DNA of 64,000 nucleotides, from contig JAJQJQ010000012.1 in assembly GCA_028622995.1 (NCBI GenBank), positions 4,402,001-4,466,000 of the forward strand. Reading direction: 5' to 3'. Position numbers and translations under genes: made by a program. How positions within the stretch are numbered: position 1 is the first letter of the stretch; each line of letters begins with the position of its first letter. The notes under the pieces are model-generated. The model did no database searches. It saw nothing but the letters and a program-made list of their open reading frames with translations, and was not told the origin of the DNA. Origin of the DNA: Panagrolaimus kolymaensis (lineage: Eukaryota > Nematoda > Chromadorea > Rhabditida > Panagrolaimidae). Below are positions 51,471 through 64,000 of this stretch, one piece after another.

Positions 51471-52599
51471 ATGAAGTTAGAAAGTCGTGAGGCGACATTC
51501 CTCGCTTCTGTGGCTTCAACCTTTTGTATTATGTCCATGATAATCCTTCTCCCAATTATGCATATTCAATTTCAACGAAAAATGAGTTTAATGCTTGGAG
51601 ATGTTGAGCTTTGCCAAGTGAGCATTTATCCATTTTTTGAAATCTTAAATTTTATATGGATAAATTTTAGCTTGAATCTCGAGATATATGGAAGCAAATG
51701 TCAAGTTCCGCTATTCCAGGACAACGATTTGAGCGAGATGCAAGTGGTTATGGCGCATCCTCTTCAAATCCATATGCAGCAGCAAATAATGGTGGTGGTG
51801 CATGTTGTGCTTGTACACAAGGTCCACCAGGTGAACGCGGTCCTGGAGGAAAAGATGGTCGAGATGGAATTGATGGAAATCCAGGTGGAAGTGGACGAAT
51901 TGGTAGAGATGGTGGTTATCTTCCAGCTCCTCCTCAAGGAAATGAAAATCATTGTCAGAAATGCCCTCCTTCGTTGCCCGGCCCTCCAGGTTTAGCTGGA
52001 TCAAAAGGACCTCGTGGACCTCCAGGCTTTCCTGGAAAATCAGGACAATCAGGAGCCAATAATCGACCTGGACCACCCGGTCCACCTGGAACAAGAGGCG
52101 AAGCTGGTCCACCTGGCGCTAAAGGTCCTATTGGTGATCGCGGAAAGGTAAATAATTACAATCATTTGCGATTGAAGAAAATAAAATATGTTTATAGGTT
52201 TTGAATGGGGCGCCTCCAGGACCTCCAGGTCCAACAGGAAGAGTTGGACCACGTGGTCAACCTGGTGGTCGGGGACATGATGGTAAAAATGGATTACCTG
52301 GCAATCCTGGAGTTAGAGGCCCTGTCGGTGATCGTGGTGAATCTGGGAATCCTGGGCTACCTGGTCCACCAGGTCCTCCTGGTGATCCAGGAAATCCTGG
52401 TATGTTTTATAAGTATTTGGATTTTAAAAAATGTATATCATTTTTAGGAAGTTGTTCACATTGTGAATCACAAGCTCAGAAGCAACAAGCCCAATCCAAT
52501 GCCCCATCAGTATCTCCATATGATGCAAATTCAGTTAAAGCTCCACTACACGAAGTTGCTGCAGCTGTTCCTGGCTATGGTGAACAAAAAACTCACTAA
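51471..52599 (+). CDS. Cuticle collagen 1
   Basis: Four exons (51471-51617, 51671-52147, 52198-52399, 52448-52599) give 325 residues. The N-terminus has a hydrophobic membrane/signal segment ([19 protein letters not shown]), then a furin-type site (QRFERDA). Cysteine groups ([23 protein letters not shown]) flank Gly-X-Y blocks such as [10 protein letters not shown] and [19 protein letters not shown]. The C-terminal non-collagen tail ends GYGEQKTH. These are hallmarks of nematode cuticle collagens, secreted by the hypodermis and cross-linked through Tyr and Cys. It is convergent with a second collagen (403 bp between stops). The family is too large to name a member. Confidence 0.95.
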
Positions 52600-53001
52600 C
52601 ACAAAATTTTAATTTTTTGGTTTAATGAATAAATCATCGTAATAACTTTTTAATAAATTTAATGATGATTTTCTTATCTCAATGTTTAGTTTTATTCAAG
52701 ATTTAAAAATAATTTTTGGAAAGAATACTTTAATATTTTATTATATTTTTGGATGACACCTTTTTTGGGATTGACGACATATTTTTTATATTTGTATAAT
52801 TAAAGCAATAAATTTATAATTCTTTGTTGTCTTTATTTTTATTGATTGTTAAAAACAGCCACCTTTTTACAACATCCAAAAGTATGTGTTTCCAAATAAT
52901 TTTTTTTACCAAAGAATTTTTAAAAATTTATTTCACCATGTTTAAATAATTTGTTTTTATTTTTCATTGATAAATATTTGTTACAATGATTTTTCTTTTT
53001 A
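52600..53001. terminator. Shared 3' region between convergent collagen genes
   Basis: 402 bp holding both 3' UTRs. AATAAA-type signals occur near 52627 and 52809 on the plus strand. No gene is seen between the collagens. Confidence 0.45.
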
Positions 53002-54068
<1,067 letters not shown>

Positions 54069-54326
54069 GGGTTGAAAAAAATGATAGACTAAACGAAAAT
54101 AAAATTTTTTTAAATTGTTTTTATCTAAACGGTGAATGACATAATGACCTAAATTTACCTTTTTTCTTTTTTTGCCGACGGCCTTGGAATGACATATGCA
54201 TCGCCTTACTCGAGAATTTCTGTGATAAATTGATTGAAGAAGAAAAAAGAAAAGTACGAGAAAGAAAAAAAAGATTTCTTTATTCATTTTAAATTTTTTT
54301 ATAAGAAAAAAATGAAAAAAGAATTA

Positions 54327-54414
54327 TCCAGCCAGCCGGATTTGAACCAGCGACCTAAGGATGGCCATTTATTTTAACTACAGTCCTCCGCTCTACCAAC
54401 TGAGCTATGGCTGG
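54327..54414 (-). tRNA. tRNA-Tyr (GTA anticodon) with intron
   Basis: Minus-strand cloverleaf. The acceptor stem CCAGCCA (5') pairs with TGGCTGG (3'). The D arm is TAGCTCAGTTGGTAGAGC (box A-like), and the anticodon stem/loop has GGACTGTAG. A short intron of about 14 bases follows, rich in A/T, then CATCCTTAG. The T arm is GCTGGTTCAAATCCGGC (box B). Like most eukaryotic tRNA-Tyr genes it has an intron right after the anticodon. The 3' discriminator is A, and T-rich sequence follows on the minus strand for Pol III termination. Confidence 0.95.
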
Positions 54415-57400
54415 AATGGAGAAGCGATCACGTGAAAAAGTAGTCGTCTCAAAGGAAAAAAAGCAAACGACTGACTTATCAAACAAATATGATGAAAAGT
54501 AATAAAAGGGGAAGAGTATCTGTTTTACAATAATTGATACAAAATGTATATAGCATTTTAATAATAATGGCAGAAAATATTTGTAAACAACATTGATAAA
54601 TGTGCCGGAAATGATAAATTTAAAACGTCATGTCACTTTTGATATGAATCTTTAAACTAAAAATTTTTTTGATGGATGCTATTTTTGGATTTTTTGAAGC
54701 TTAAAAATAGAATGTTTCACGCCTCCGAGATTTTCTTTCAAACAGATGGCAGCAGCAATCTTGTTATTTTCCGTCGGCATTCTTTCTTTTCATTTTCTTG
54801 TTGCCTTTGTTTGAAAGCGTTCGAGCTTCTTCTTTTTTTTTTGTGAGGATTTTCTTTTTCTTTTCTCACGCATCTTGATTTTACATTAATTACATTTTAA
54901 ACTTACTAAAGATTTTTGGATTAATTAGATATTCGCCATGTTAGTTATTCTGATATAATTATTATAAGTTTCATTGTAAAATCGTAGTAACATAAACTCC
55001 TTATTTCTTTGAAAACATTTTCTCATTGACTCAAAGGATTTTCTTAAAATTAATGACTTCTACTAGGCGCTACGCGGACCTTCGGTCCGCCATGAAGCTT
55101 GTTTTATGTAAATTATTACGAAAATTTTATTATTAATAATTTGATCTTTACTCCGGAAGATAAGATCGCCATCTCCGCAACATCCCAGCCTTATTTACTT
55201 CTTTAAGGTCCTCTAAACTTGTTACAAATTGCCCCTAACAATTCCCTAAGCATACACATCAATAGTTAATGATTTCACAGCATTCTCTCAATATGGATCC
55301 TATAAAACCATTTTCAAAGATCCCCAATTGTTAATTGCTTCTCAAAGTTAGCTACCACTCATTACCGCCTCATTTTTATGCAATGGAAACGAAAGCTTCC
55401 TTCCTGGCACTTTCCATTCACATTTATGCTAATTTTTACATTTATTCATTCTTTTCCAACTTTCCCATGAAGGATTTCCAAGTGAGGACAGACGAAAAAA
55501 CGAACAATGAAAATTACTGGGTAGGATTCACTTTTTTCAGGAAATGTCAGACGACAATCTGATAAAACTATAAAACAATCGAATATTTCCAACATCATTT
55601 TGTATTCTTATTTTTTCAGCCTTTTTTTATAAGCTACAAACTCTCTTCTAAATTCCCACACGTTTTTTTGTTTAGTGATTTTTAATTTAGCGTAAAGAAG
55701 AAGATTTTGTGATTTATGATAATCTTTAAAGTGAACTACAAAGGGCGGCTGGTTTTTAAAGATTACAAACATAGAAGAAGAGGGAGTAATCGGTTTTAAA
55801 GACTGCAGCAGCAACAACAAAAAAATGTTACAAAACATGCATTTCGTAAATAACCAACAAAAAATGTTTTGAAAAATATGTATTTGCATTTTTGGTCCTT
55901 TACTTTTCCTGTTTAAATTTTTTTATGCTGCTTGCTGACTGGAAAAGTTTTTTTTTACTGAAAGATAAAATTAAATTACCTTATATCCTTTATTGAGTTT
56001 TCGTCTTTTGGTTAAACAATTTTTGATGAAACTCTGTCTATCTCGTATTCGTTGTCTTCTTCTTTTTTTGTTTTTGGCTGTTTTTTTTTATCTGCTTTTA
56101 TCTTTGAAATGGCTTTGTTGAGATTTAGCCGAAGAAACAAAAAATAGTACTATTAACTCTGTGTCAAGTATTTTGTTGAAAGTTAAAAGAATTTGAAATG
56201 TTGAAGATTTTTTTAGTGTTGGTGAAGATGGTTTTAATTTTTGAAAATATTTTTTCTATTTTGTTATAATTAATCGCGGCTGTACTTAATGCTAAAAACT
56301 GAATTCAAATTTCAGTATTTTATATTGCCTTTTTAGCAGCTACTAGCGTTCGTTCTAATGTTGCTCGATATTATTATTATTGTCCCTGTTTCTTCTTGAA
56401 TTTCAAAATAAAATATAAAAATATGGTAAACATCTTATGACGATCTCTTCGTCGCCTTTTTTAATAAATGATGATGCCTGCCCATCATAATTTTTTTCCT
56501 TATTTCTTTTGTCTTCTTTAAAAAAACTTGAATAAAATAAAAAATGACTTTTCCTATTGATATTTTTTTGTTGAGACTTTGTTATTGTCTCCTTCGATTT
56601 TCCTTTATGCTTCGTTTTAAATAGAACCCACTGGGCTCATTTTCTTCAGAATTTGTTGCACCCGTATTTCAAATTTCACCATAACCATATTTTATGTGTT
56701 TGAATAATTTGAATTTTTTTTCTTTCTTTCATGGATTTTTTCGTCGTCGTCTTCTTCATCTGGATGGAAGCCAGTTACATCGCTCGCTCGCTTTTTCCTG
56801 TGGGTGGATGATGGCTTCCATCTTTTCATTTTGACGGAAAACAGATCTTTTTCTTTCTTCAATTCCGAAAGGGTAGAAACAAACGTTTAACGAAGAAGAA
56901 AAAAAGTGCCAAAAACGATAGACGGATAAATGGTAAATGCAAGTGAGCGTGTGTTTATGATCCCATGAGACAATTCCCGTGAAATAAGTTGAAGAGCGTA
57001 AAGGGAATCCTTAAAAAGGAATAAAAGCTGTTAAACAAAAAAGCATATTGAAGAGAGAATAAGCAGAATAAGGGAGATGGAAATACATAAAATGGCGATA
57101 AAATAAAAAAGGGCTAGAGATTTAGAATATTATCAAGCTTGTTGAGTTGAAAGTCAATTTTTCGTTTTGTTGGGATTTTTGTTTAAGCTTAATCTGAAAG
57201 TGCTTGTCGGTGGATTATAAAATAACCTTTTATGTGTTACATATAAACTGTTTAACATAGGCTTTATTTTTTTTTATTTTGGTGTAACTTTAATTTATTT
57301 AAAAATATAACTGCGCATTTTTCTGCTTGGACAAACTTTCAAATTATTTTCTTTTTCGTTTGTTTATTCCCATTAATTTGGACCATTCATAACTGCTTTT

Positions 57401-57628
57401 ATTGCTACCTATAAGCATATCATTAACAAAGTTTTCACTTTTATTAGAACTAATTTATATATCTTTGAAGGTTTTACCTTTTTTTATATTGTTGTTTCTA
57501 AACACAAATGTTGGGCAAAAACTATAGCTACATTTATTTTATTTTTAAATAATATCGTGGACTTTTTAAAATAGATAAAATAAATTTCGTTGAATTCAAT
57601 CAAAATTTTATCTTTTTTAGCATAAAAA
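54415..57628. other. Gene-poor region with one compositionally different block
   Basis: Mostly AT-rich without exons. From about 55060 to 55560 the sequence has fewer homopolymer runs and more G+C. It begins with a perfect GC-rich hairpin at 55074-55090 and contains an open frame (55335-55562) that does not look like a known protein. TCTTTTTTAG before 57621 is the acceptor for the globin gene. Confidence 0.4.
55074..55090. repeat. GC-rich perfect hairpin
   Basis: GCGGACC-TTC-GGTCCGC forms a 7-bp stem with a 3-base loop, in an otherwise AT-rich region. The neighbouring GGCGCTAC and CATGAAGC words are also GC-rich for this genome. It may be the end of a small mobile element; no matching partner was found in the window. 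Confidence 0.5.
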
Positions 57629-58887
57629 ATGATTGGTGCTGCAACAGCCCGATTACGTTTAAACAAACAACAAAAGCGAACACCAACTCCAAATAAAAAT
57701 TATCAGCGTCGACGATCTCAATCCCCTGGGCAAAGAAATCAGCCCAATAGTCTATTGTCAGCGGCTGGTTCCACGGCATCTGGACGTCGAGGAAGTTGCA
57801 GTGTTATTTTATCTGGTGGCACTTCTTCTTCAAATGGTACCGAAGCTGGAAATCGATTGAAAGTTCCTGGCCCTTTTCCACAAAGAAAGCGATCAGGATC
57901 AGTGCCGGTTATAAAATTTACTCTAGTAAGTAACAAAGGCTTTAATTTAAAAAATCTTTGAGTTACACATTTTTATGCAGCACAAATCTTTTATGTTTTT
58001 TCCTTGAAAATTAAACATTTTTTCTCTATGCTATAAATTTTTTAACTCCTTAATTTTAGGCCATTGCATGGAATATTAAACCCGATTTTGTTCGAGGTAT
58101 AAAAGTTACATGGGCGAGGTTGTGTGATACTCCGCGATCAAATTGTAAGGGAATAGTTGCAATTATGGATAAAGTTTTTGAAAAATTTGAATCTGTATGT
58201 TACAATATTTATAATATCACCATTGAAACGTGAAACGTGTAAATTAAAAAATTTTAGAAAGAAAAAAATTTAAAAGATGTTTTTTATAATTCTGCATTTG
58301 TTGATTCAATGTGTGAGCATCGAAATGAGCGACGCCGATCAGGAAATCAAAATATTGCAACTTTACGAGATCATATTCATTTCTTTGTTTCATTAATTTC
58401 ACAAATTGTGCATTCTCTGGAATTACCTCCCCAAGAAATATTTGAACATATTGATAAAATTGGTAATTCACTTTTTATTATTTATTTAAAAAATACTAAA
58501 TTTTAATTTTGCAAAAAATGCGGCTTAATAATTTTCAAACAAATTTATAGGTTGTTTCCATGCTCAATTAAGAAAATATGGTTTTCGAGCTTCCATGTTT
58601 GAAAAACTCGGTGAATGTTTATTGGATGCCTTAGTTGTTCAGGCAAGCATATTTCCTTTAAAAAGGCGGAGATAATTTATAACAGAAATTGATTTTAGGA
58701 TTGCGTTCGAGGCTTTCCTGATGCATGTAAAGGTTGGACCGTACTTATTGCAGCTGTGATCGATCGACTACGTTCATCACCAAAGCATATGACAGCTTTG
58801 CCAATTACTGGAAAGATTTTAACTCGACCCGATCATCCACTTCAGTCTCCATTTTTATATGAAAGATTTTCACCTACGAGAATTTAA
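57629..58887 (+). CDS. Nematode globin-family protein with extended N-terminus
   Basis: Five exons (57629-57925, 58060-58194, 58258-58462, 58551-58642, 58699-58887) give 305 residues. The first 90 residues are Arg/Ser/Gly/Pro-rich and disordered. A globin fold follows: RGIKVTWARLCD (A helix), VFEKF and the C/D region, TLRDHIHFFVSLISQIVHSL (E helix), then KIGCFHAQLRKYGFRASMFE, whose His fits the proximal F8 position, and the G/H helices. It resembles the divergent worm glb genes, often neuronal and used in oxygen or redox sensing rather than transport. Intron 4 starts with GC (CAG-GCAAGC), a rare GC-AG intron required for the frame. A trans-splice-like TTTTTTAG is nine bases before the ATG. 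Confidence 0.85.
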
Positions 58888-61800
58888 AATTTATTGGCTG
58901 ATTGTTATTTATTTTTGTTCAATTAACTATAATTTTGTGTACATAAAAATAAATGAATAAATATATTTTTAAACTTCATTTTATATAAGGCCATTTTCGT
59001 TAAAGATAAATTAAAATTCTAGTTATAAAATTAAGAATAGTTTGATTGGTGACTTTCCCTCCCACGCTTTAATGGATGCAGTTTTGAATGAAGCAAGCAA
59101 TTCCTATTTCTGCATCACTTCCTGAAACTTAATACTTTTGCGACTTTCAAAAGTTTGAATATAAAAAAGAAAAATCCATTGAAAAGGATTATGGTTTATC
59201 CCAAATTTAAACTTTGTCTTTCGTGGGTCTCTCGTATCCTAGATGCACAAATTTATTTCCATTTTTTCTCTCCATAATTTCCAAAGCTGTTTTTTTGCTT
59301 TGTTTTAAAAAAGGCTAATTTGCATTGTTGCCGTGGAATTGCTTTGGAGATTAAAAGGGTTTAAAAGCATTTCGGAAACAAAAGTTGTGTTATTTTCGAT
59401 ATTTTTAAAGGTTGGGAAACTGTAAAAGATTGTTCGAATATTATTATTTTAGTGAAAGAAGTTGTTCGTAGATAGTTTGCAAATTCAAATTCCAACATTT
59501 TTATTATTTTAACTTTTTAAAGTCGAGCGATAATATTATTTCGATTGAAAAACTCATATCATTTTGGAAAATATGTCGATAAATTTTTATGTTTGGTAGT
59601 TAGTTGTTTTTTTTCAGTAAAGTAAGATTATTAAGATTTACCCATTTTATTTTTGAAGCGGCAAAGGAATAATACCATTGAGGAATATTTCGATTGGCAT
59701 CTCGAAAGATTTGCATAAGCATCTGAGAAATTTGATATCAAAGGCTTTTGGACCTAAAAAAGAAAAAGCTGTGTTTGCAACCTTTGCATTTCCAACTATT
59801 TTTATAAACACTTTATTTAGCTCTATTCACTAAAAATTCTAAACCTTTTTTTGTTGATAAAGGATGATGGCAACATTTGCGTCAACATGAAAAAAAAAAC
59901 AAATGCATTAATATTGCATTTATTTATTTCATTTCAAACCTTTCCATATATTAAAAAATGAATGGCGGCGACAGTGTCATGACTTATGTTCTTTATTTTT
60001 TTATTGTTTGTCAAACTTTCAACTAGCTAAAATTTATATCTGCAAAATAATGCATTTAACCGTGTGAAATAAGCGTCATACTTTTTTTTTATTTCTCGGG
60101 AGGAGATCTATGTTTGTTTTAGATTAGTTATCGTCAATAAATGAAAAATTGACATGCAAAATGTGTGTGAAAAGTAAGTCAATGTTAAAAAAGCAAGCGA
60201 ACACATAAAAGTGTGAAAAAGGATGAAAGAAAAATTGCCTTTGCCTTTTTGCTATCTGTCAACGTTCAAATATTTTGAAACAATGGAGAGAAAAAAATGT
60301 TATAAATTTTTGATTTACTTTTTGTATAGTTTTTAAAACACTAGAAGCAGAGATCGCTTTTTTTTTTAAACTCACGAGATGTTTGATTCATGACAACGGT
60401 CACTTGACTTTTCAAGCCATCATCGACCCATCTTATTAACTTTTTTTGCTAGACAATGAATGCGTGAAGAGAAGGCAAGGAAAAGTTTTAAACAACTTTT
60501 ATATATTTATTATTTTCATTATTAATTCACTGCTTTTTCTTCCCTTGTTTACTCATCATTTCGGCGTATTTTTTTTCTCTCACTTGTTCATTAAAGTAAG
60601 AGACAGATAGAAAAAAAAGAAGTTAAAGTTCTATTCTTCCCGGTTTTGAAACTGTATACATTTGGGAAATTTTAAAAGAAGGAATTAAATGAAATGAAAA
60701 ATTGTTGAGTAGCGTTTTCGTAGTAGCATCACTTTTTTTAATATTGGTGAAGAAGCTGGCGGTGGAAATAAAAAAAACTCATAAAAAACTTCTGTGGCTT
60801 GCTATCCATTTTTATAATTAGAAGTAAAAAAGTTGGGTTACTTAAAATAGCCACAAAAAGCGCTTTTTAGTAATAAAGTCTGGTGACATCTTTATAGTTT
60901 TTCATTTGTAAAAGTGATATTCTAAAAGCTCGTGATATTAACTGCTTCGTTGCTTAAACATTTTTACTAAAATTGGATTTTTTTGTTTTAAATTTTATTA
61001 GGTTTGAAAACTTTTTTTCATGTCTTTATTTAGCAATGCAGTGCTTCAAATATTTTTTTGTTTAAATCTTTGACTAATTTTCTTTAAAAGTGTTGGAACT
61101 TTAAAGGCACGTTTTTGATCTAAGAATTTACTAATTAAATTGTAAAAACGAATTCTCATTTAATTTGAACATAAAACTCGGTTAGTCATTTATAAAAATA
61201 ATATTATCTTGGAACTCTAAGAAATAGTAAAAAAATTAATAAAGCGCATGTTTACTATAAAAATATTTTTCATAATAAAGCTGAGACAAAAAAAAAATAA
61301 AGCTAACTGTAAATATTTTAATAATATTTAATTACAGCAGCACTTTTCCCTTTTTGCAAATGTTATTAATCCTCCCTCCCAAACTTTGTGCATACAAAAA
61401 AAAATATACATACATCTCCTCATCTGTTTTGTTTTTTCTTTATTCCAGCCCACATGAAAGAAAGAAAAAAATATTAATCCATTGCTCGCTCGCGCTCATA
61501 TATGAAAGTTGAGAAGAAGAATATTCGTTCTTTCTTTTTTTTCTCGATACAAGCTAGCATTAATTTTTAAATTAACTTTCAATTGAAAGATATATGACTA
61601 CCTTAAAACCACAATAAAATAATTTTTTATGGTCCCATTTTTCTGCAAAAATACATTTTATTTCTTATGGTCTTTATTTCCATATACACTTACACCTCTT
61701 TTTTTCCTTTCGTATTGTTAGCTCACTCTTTATTCATGCAATTTAAATGTGAAAAAAAGAAGAAGAAAAAACCGGAAAAAAGTTTAAACAAAATTTTGCT

Positions 61801-63641
61801 TTTTTCATTGTTTAAAAAAAATTTAATTTTTTATCGTTGTTATGGGAGCATTTTTGAAATATGCATTTTTTCTTTTTGCAACATGGTTTTTTCTTCTTCT
61901 ATGAAATGCGGAACTATGAACCTTTTTGTTTTTTCTGGGTGTTAGAGATTTTTAAAAAAATTTAAACTTTTTGAACTAAATGGTTTTGAAACAAATTTAA
62001 AACATTTGTGATGGCGTGGCTTCTAACAGTTTCTCGGTGCATCTTTTGACAATTTTATTTTTTCGCGATGATAAAAAGCAGCTGAATCATGTGGTTTATT
62101 TTGTGTCCCAATTTCCTTTATTTTATTAACCAACCGCTGCCATATGCTTAATCAGATCAGGTTCAAATCTTATTTTATTTATTTTTCTTTCCTCTCCACC
62201 TTATAATATTCTTAATTTAACTTTTTTTTATTTTCTGTTTACTTTTAGCAAAATTCATAATAGGTACTAATACTCCCGTCACTTTTAAGCTGAATAATAA
62301 AAATAAGATAACCAAATAAGAAAGAGGCAAAAGTCATGTTCTTTTTAGAAATAAGCATTCATTCAATTCCCAAAAGATATGTACTTCTTCCGTGGCAAAA
62401 ATAAAAAAAGGAAGGTAAAAAGAATAATGTGAAGAAAATTGAAGCATTTAAAACCGTTGAAAGGAAATAGGAGATATTGACGTTTAAAAAAAAATTAATG
62501 TTGCAGTGTCCCATTACTCTAATACTTATGTATGCTTTTTATTATTTGAGTTTTTTTATGTTTTGTTGTTTCGTGAAGCTTTTTTTGTTTAACGTGTCTA
62601 TGGGTTTAAACTATTGGTAATTGTCTTTATTCGTGAAAAAGGTTTGTATCGAAATCGGATTTTTCTTAAACAGATGTTGTTAGTTTTAACTGATTTTTTT
62701 TCATTCCTTAAGCCTGCGGGATATCACTTTTATTCCGTATTTGCCATTATGAAAAACGACCTTCCAAATTGCCTTTGACAACCTCGAAAATTTCCTGAAT
62801 GTTAGTAAATTTAGAATAATTGATTTATTCTCATTCATTCATTTTTTCTTCTTAGGGCTTCTTTTACGTATTTGGGTTGTCCCAATTCCTCCTAAATAAT
62901 AATAAGACGTACATATCCCCAAAAGCTTTATTATTAATATGTTTTTGTTATTGTAAAAATTGATCTTTGATTACTGTAGAAAGTGCTAAAGCTTTTTTTA
63001 TAATTTATTGTTACCCCGCTAATGAACAAGCCATTATTAAAACGACAAAAATAAATAAAGTAAATAAATTGATAGCAGCGATATAAAAAAAGAAGTCTAA
63101 AAATACCACTACACTTAATTAAATTAATTATTTTTTATACTTTCTTCCCTTTTCTATTGTGACACCACTATAATATAATAACAACGAATAAAAAAAACAA
63201 TGGCATCATTTTTTATTAAGGGTTGTAACTTATAAGACTCTCAAAAGTATAAAAAATTTATTTTTTGTTGCACAATTAATCCGATTCCCCCCATATATTT
63301 TTTATTTTGTATCTCCATCTTTTATTCTGTTATGGAGGAGGATGAAAGGTGGAAGGAAAGTGATATAAAAATATTTATTTGTGTATACGTGACGCGAACC
63401 TTTTTATTCTTGCCATCGCCTTTTAACATTTTTAATAAACACACATATTATATTTTTGTGACTGCAACAAATCATATGCTTTACACCATTTCAGCTTTCA
63501 TCCCTTGTGTATTATTTAATCTTTTCATTTGATAATCTCCTTCTTCTCCTTGGGTTCCTAAAAAAAGCATCTTCTTCCATTAACTTTTTTTTAATTTGAA
63601 AAAAGAAAAGAAAAAATAATTATCTTTTTACTTCGCTCACG
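58888..63641. other. Long gene-poor AT-rich region
   Basis: 4.75 kb of AT-rich sequence with many poly-T and poly-A tracts. Poly(A) signals of the globin gene lie near 58950. Isolated frames (61667-61945, 63332-63532) are Phe/Lys/Tyr-rich and unconvincing. I see no exon pair with good splice sites, no tRNA and no clear repeat. Part may be promoter or a long 5' region of the gene that begins at 63642. Confidence 0.45.
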
Positions 63642-64000
63642 ATGATGAGAATAAAGGAAGCCATACAAAGGCGAAAGCTGATTCAACAACTTAATGACGA
63701 ATATGATGAATACAGTATGTCCATTTTCTTTGATTTACAATTGTTGTTTACAAAAAATATTTTAGGCAGCCATATTGATCATCATGCTTATGCCCTTAAA
63801 AAAGAAAGTTCTGTTTCAAGCTCACTTCCAAGTGATAATATTTGTCTTGAAATTACACCAGAAGATCAAAGATTGAATAATTTAAAAATATTTGTTAAGG
63901 ATTTAAATTCGAGATTATCATATCCACAAGTGAGTTTTTTCATAATTTACTTGCAAGAAATTAAAGAACTTGGAGAAAAAAAATGAATAGTTGCTTCTAA
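63642..64000 (+). CDS. 5' part of an unidentified gene (partial)
   Basis: The first exon (63642-63714) encodes a basic helical start, MMRIKEAIQRRKLIQQLNDE. After a GTATGT...TTTTAG intron, exon 2 (63766-63929) encodes HIDHHAYALKKESSVSSSLP, then LEITPEDQRLNNLKIFVKDL, ending at a GTGAGT donor. The gene continues beyond the window. The charged N-terminus with a helical segment is not enough to name it. Both exons are in phase and look like real protein. Confidence 0.65.

Overview
This window is AT-rich nuclear DNA from a nematode. The evidence is: short introns (about 40-60 bp, a few of 100-540 bp) ending mostly in TTTTTAG and sometimes TTTTCAG; splice-acceptor-like sequences just upstream of many start codons, as expected for spliced-leader trans-splicing; two cuticle collagens with RxxR processing sites; and worm-type gene content (SCD-2/ALK receptor, saposin-like and TIL-domain proteins, a globin with an extended N-terminus). 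The frequent TTTTTAG acceptors and the protein divergence suggest it is not Caenorhabditis elegans itself. A free-living or clade IV-type nematode is possible, but I cannot fix the species.

Layout. 0-11 kb is dense with housekeeping genes: an ATP synthase factor B/DMAC2L-like gene (partial) and HYLS-1 on the minus strand; an E2F factor, SWI/SNF subunit SWSN-1 and GINS subunit SLD-5 on the plus strand; serine palmitoyltransferase subunit 2 on the minus strand. 11-15 kb is gene-poor apart from one candidate upstream exon. 15-17 kb holds an RMDN-family gene and a decayed paralogue. 17.7-20.2 kb holds RPS-29 and a PUM3/PUF-12 gene with an in-frame stop before its conserved C-terminus. 20.2-21.6 kb is odd: an orphan gene fragment, a repeated 56-bp motif and a GC-richer, inverted-repeat-rich block. 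21.7-30.5 kb carries RPT-2, an alpha/beta hydrolase, a small bZIP, a saposin-like protein, a membrane protein, a hypothetical protein and a TIL-domain protein. 31-40.7 kb has two secreted-protein genes and the 16-exon ALK-type receptor kinase. 41-43 kb has a DHHC acyltransferase and a small membrane protein. 45.7-51 kb has an inverted near-copy of the RMDN gene, an NK-2 homeobox gene, a decayed gene and an ABHD12-like lipase. 51.4-54.4 kb has two convergent collagens and an intron-containing tRNA-Tyr. 57.6-58.9 kb has a globin. The last gene starts at 63.6 kb and runs off the window.

Gene relationships. Three same-strand pairs have 180-200 bp between stop and next start, with an acceptor before the second ATG (HYLS-1 to DMAC2L-like, SWSN-1 to SLD-5, RPS-29 to PUF-12). 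These are operon candidates. The main structural feature is a pair of inverted RMDN segments of about 1.4 kb (15.8-17.2 kb and 45.8-47.1 kb) that are similar even in introns and 3' flank and enclose about 28.5 kb of single-copy genes. I found no CRISPR array, complete transposon or bacterial-type system. Most intergenic space is poly-A/poly-T-rich DNA with no coding signal.
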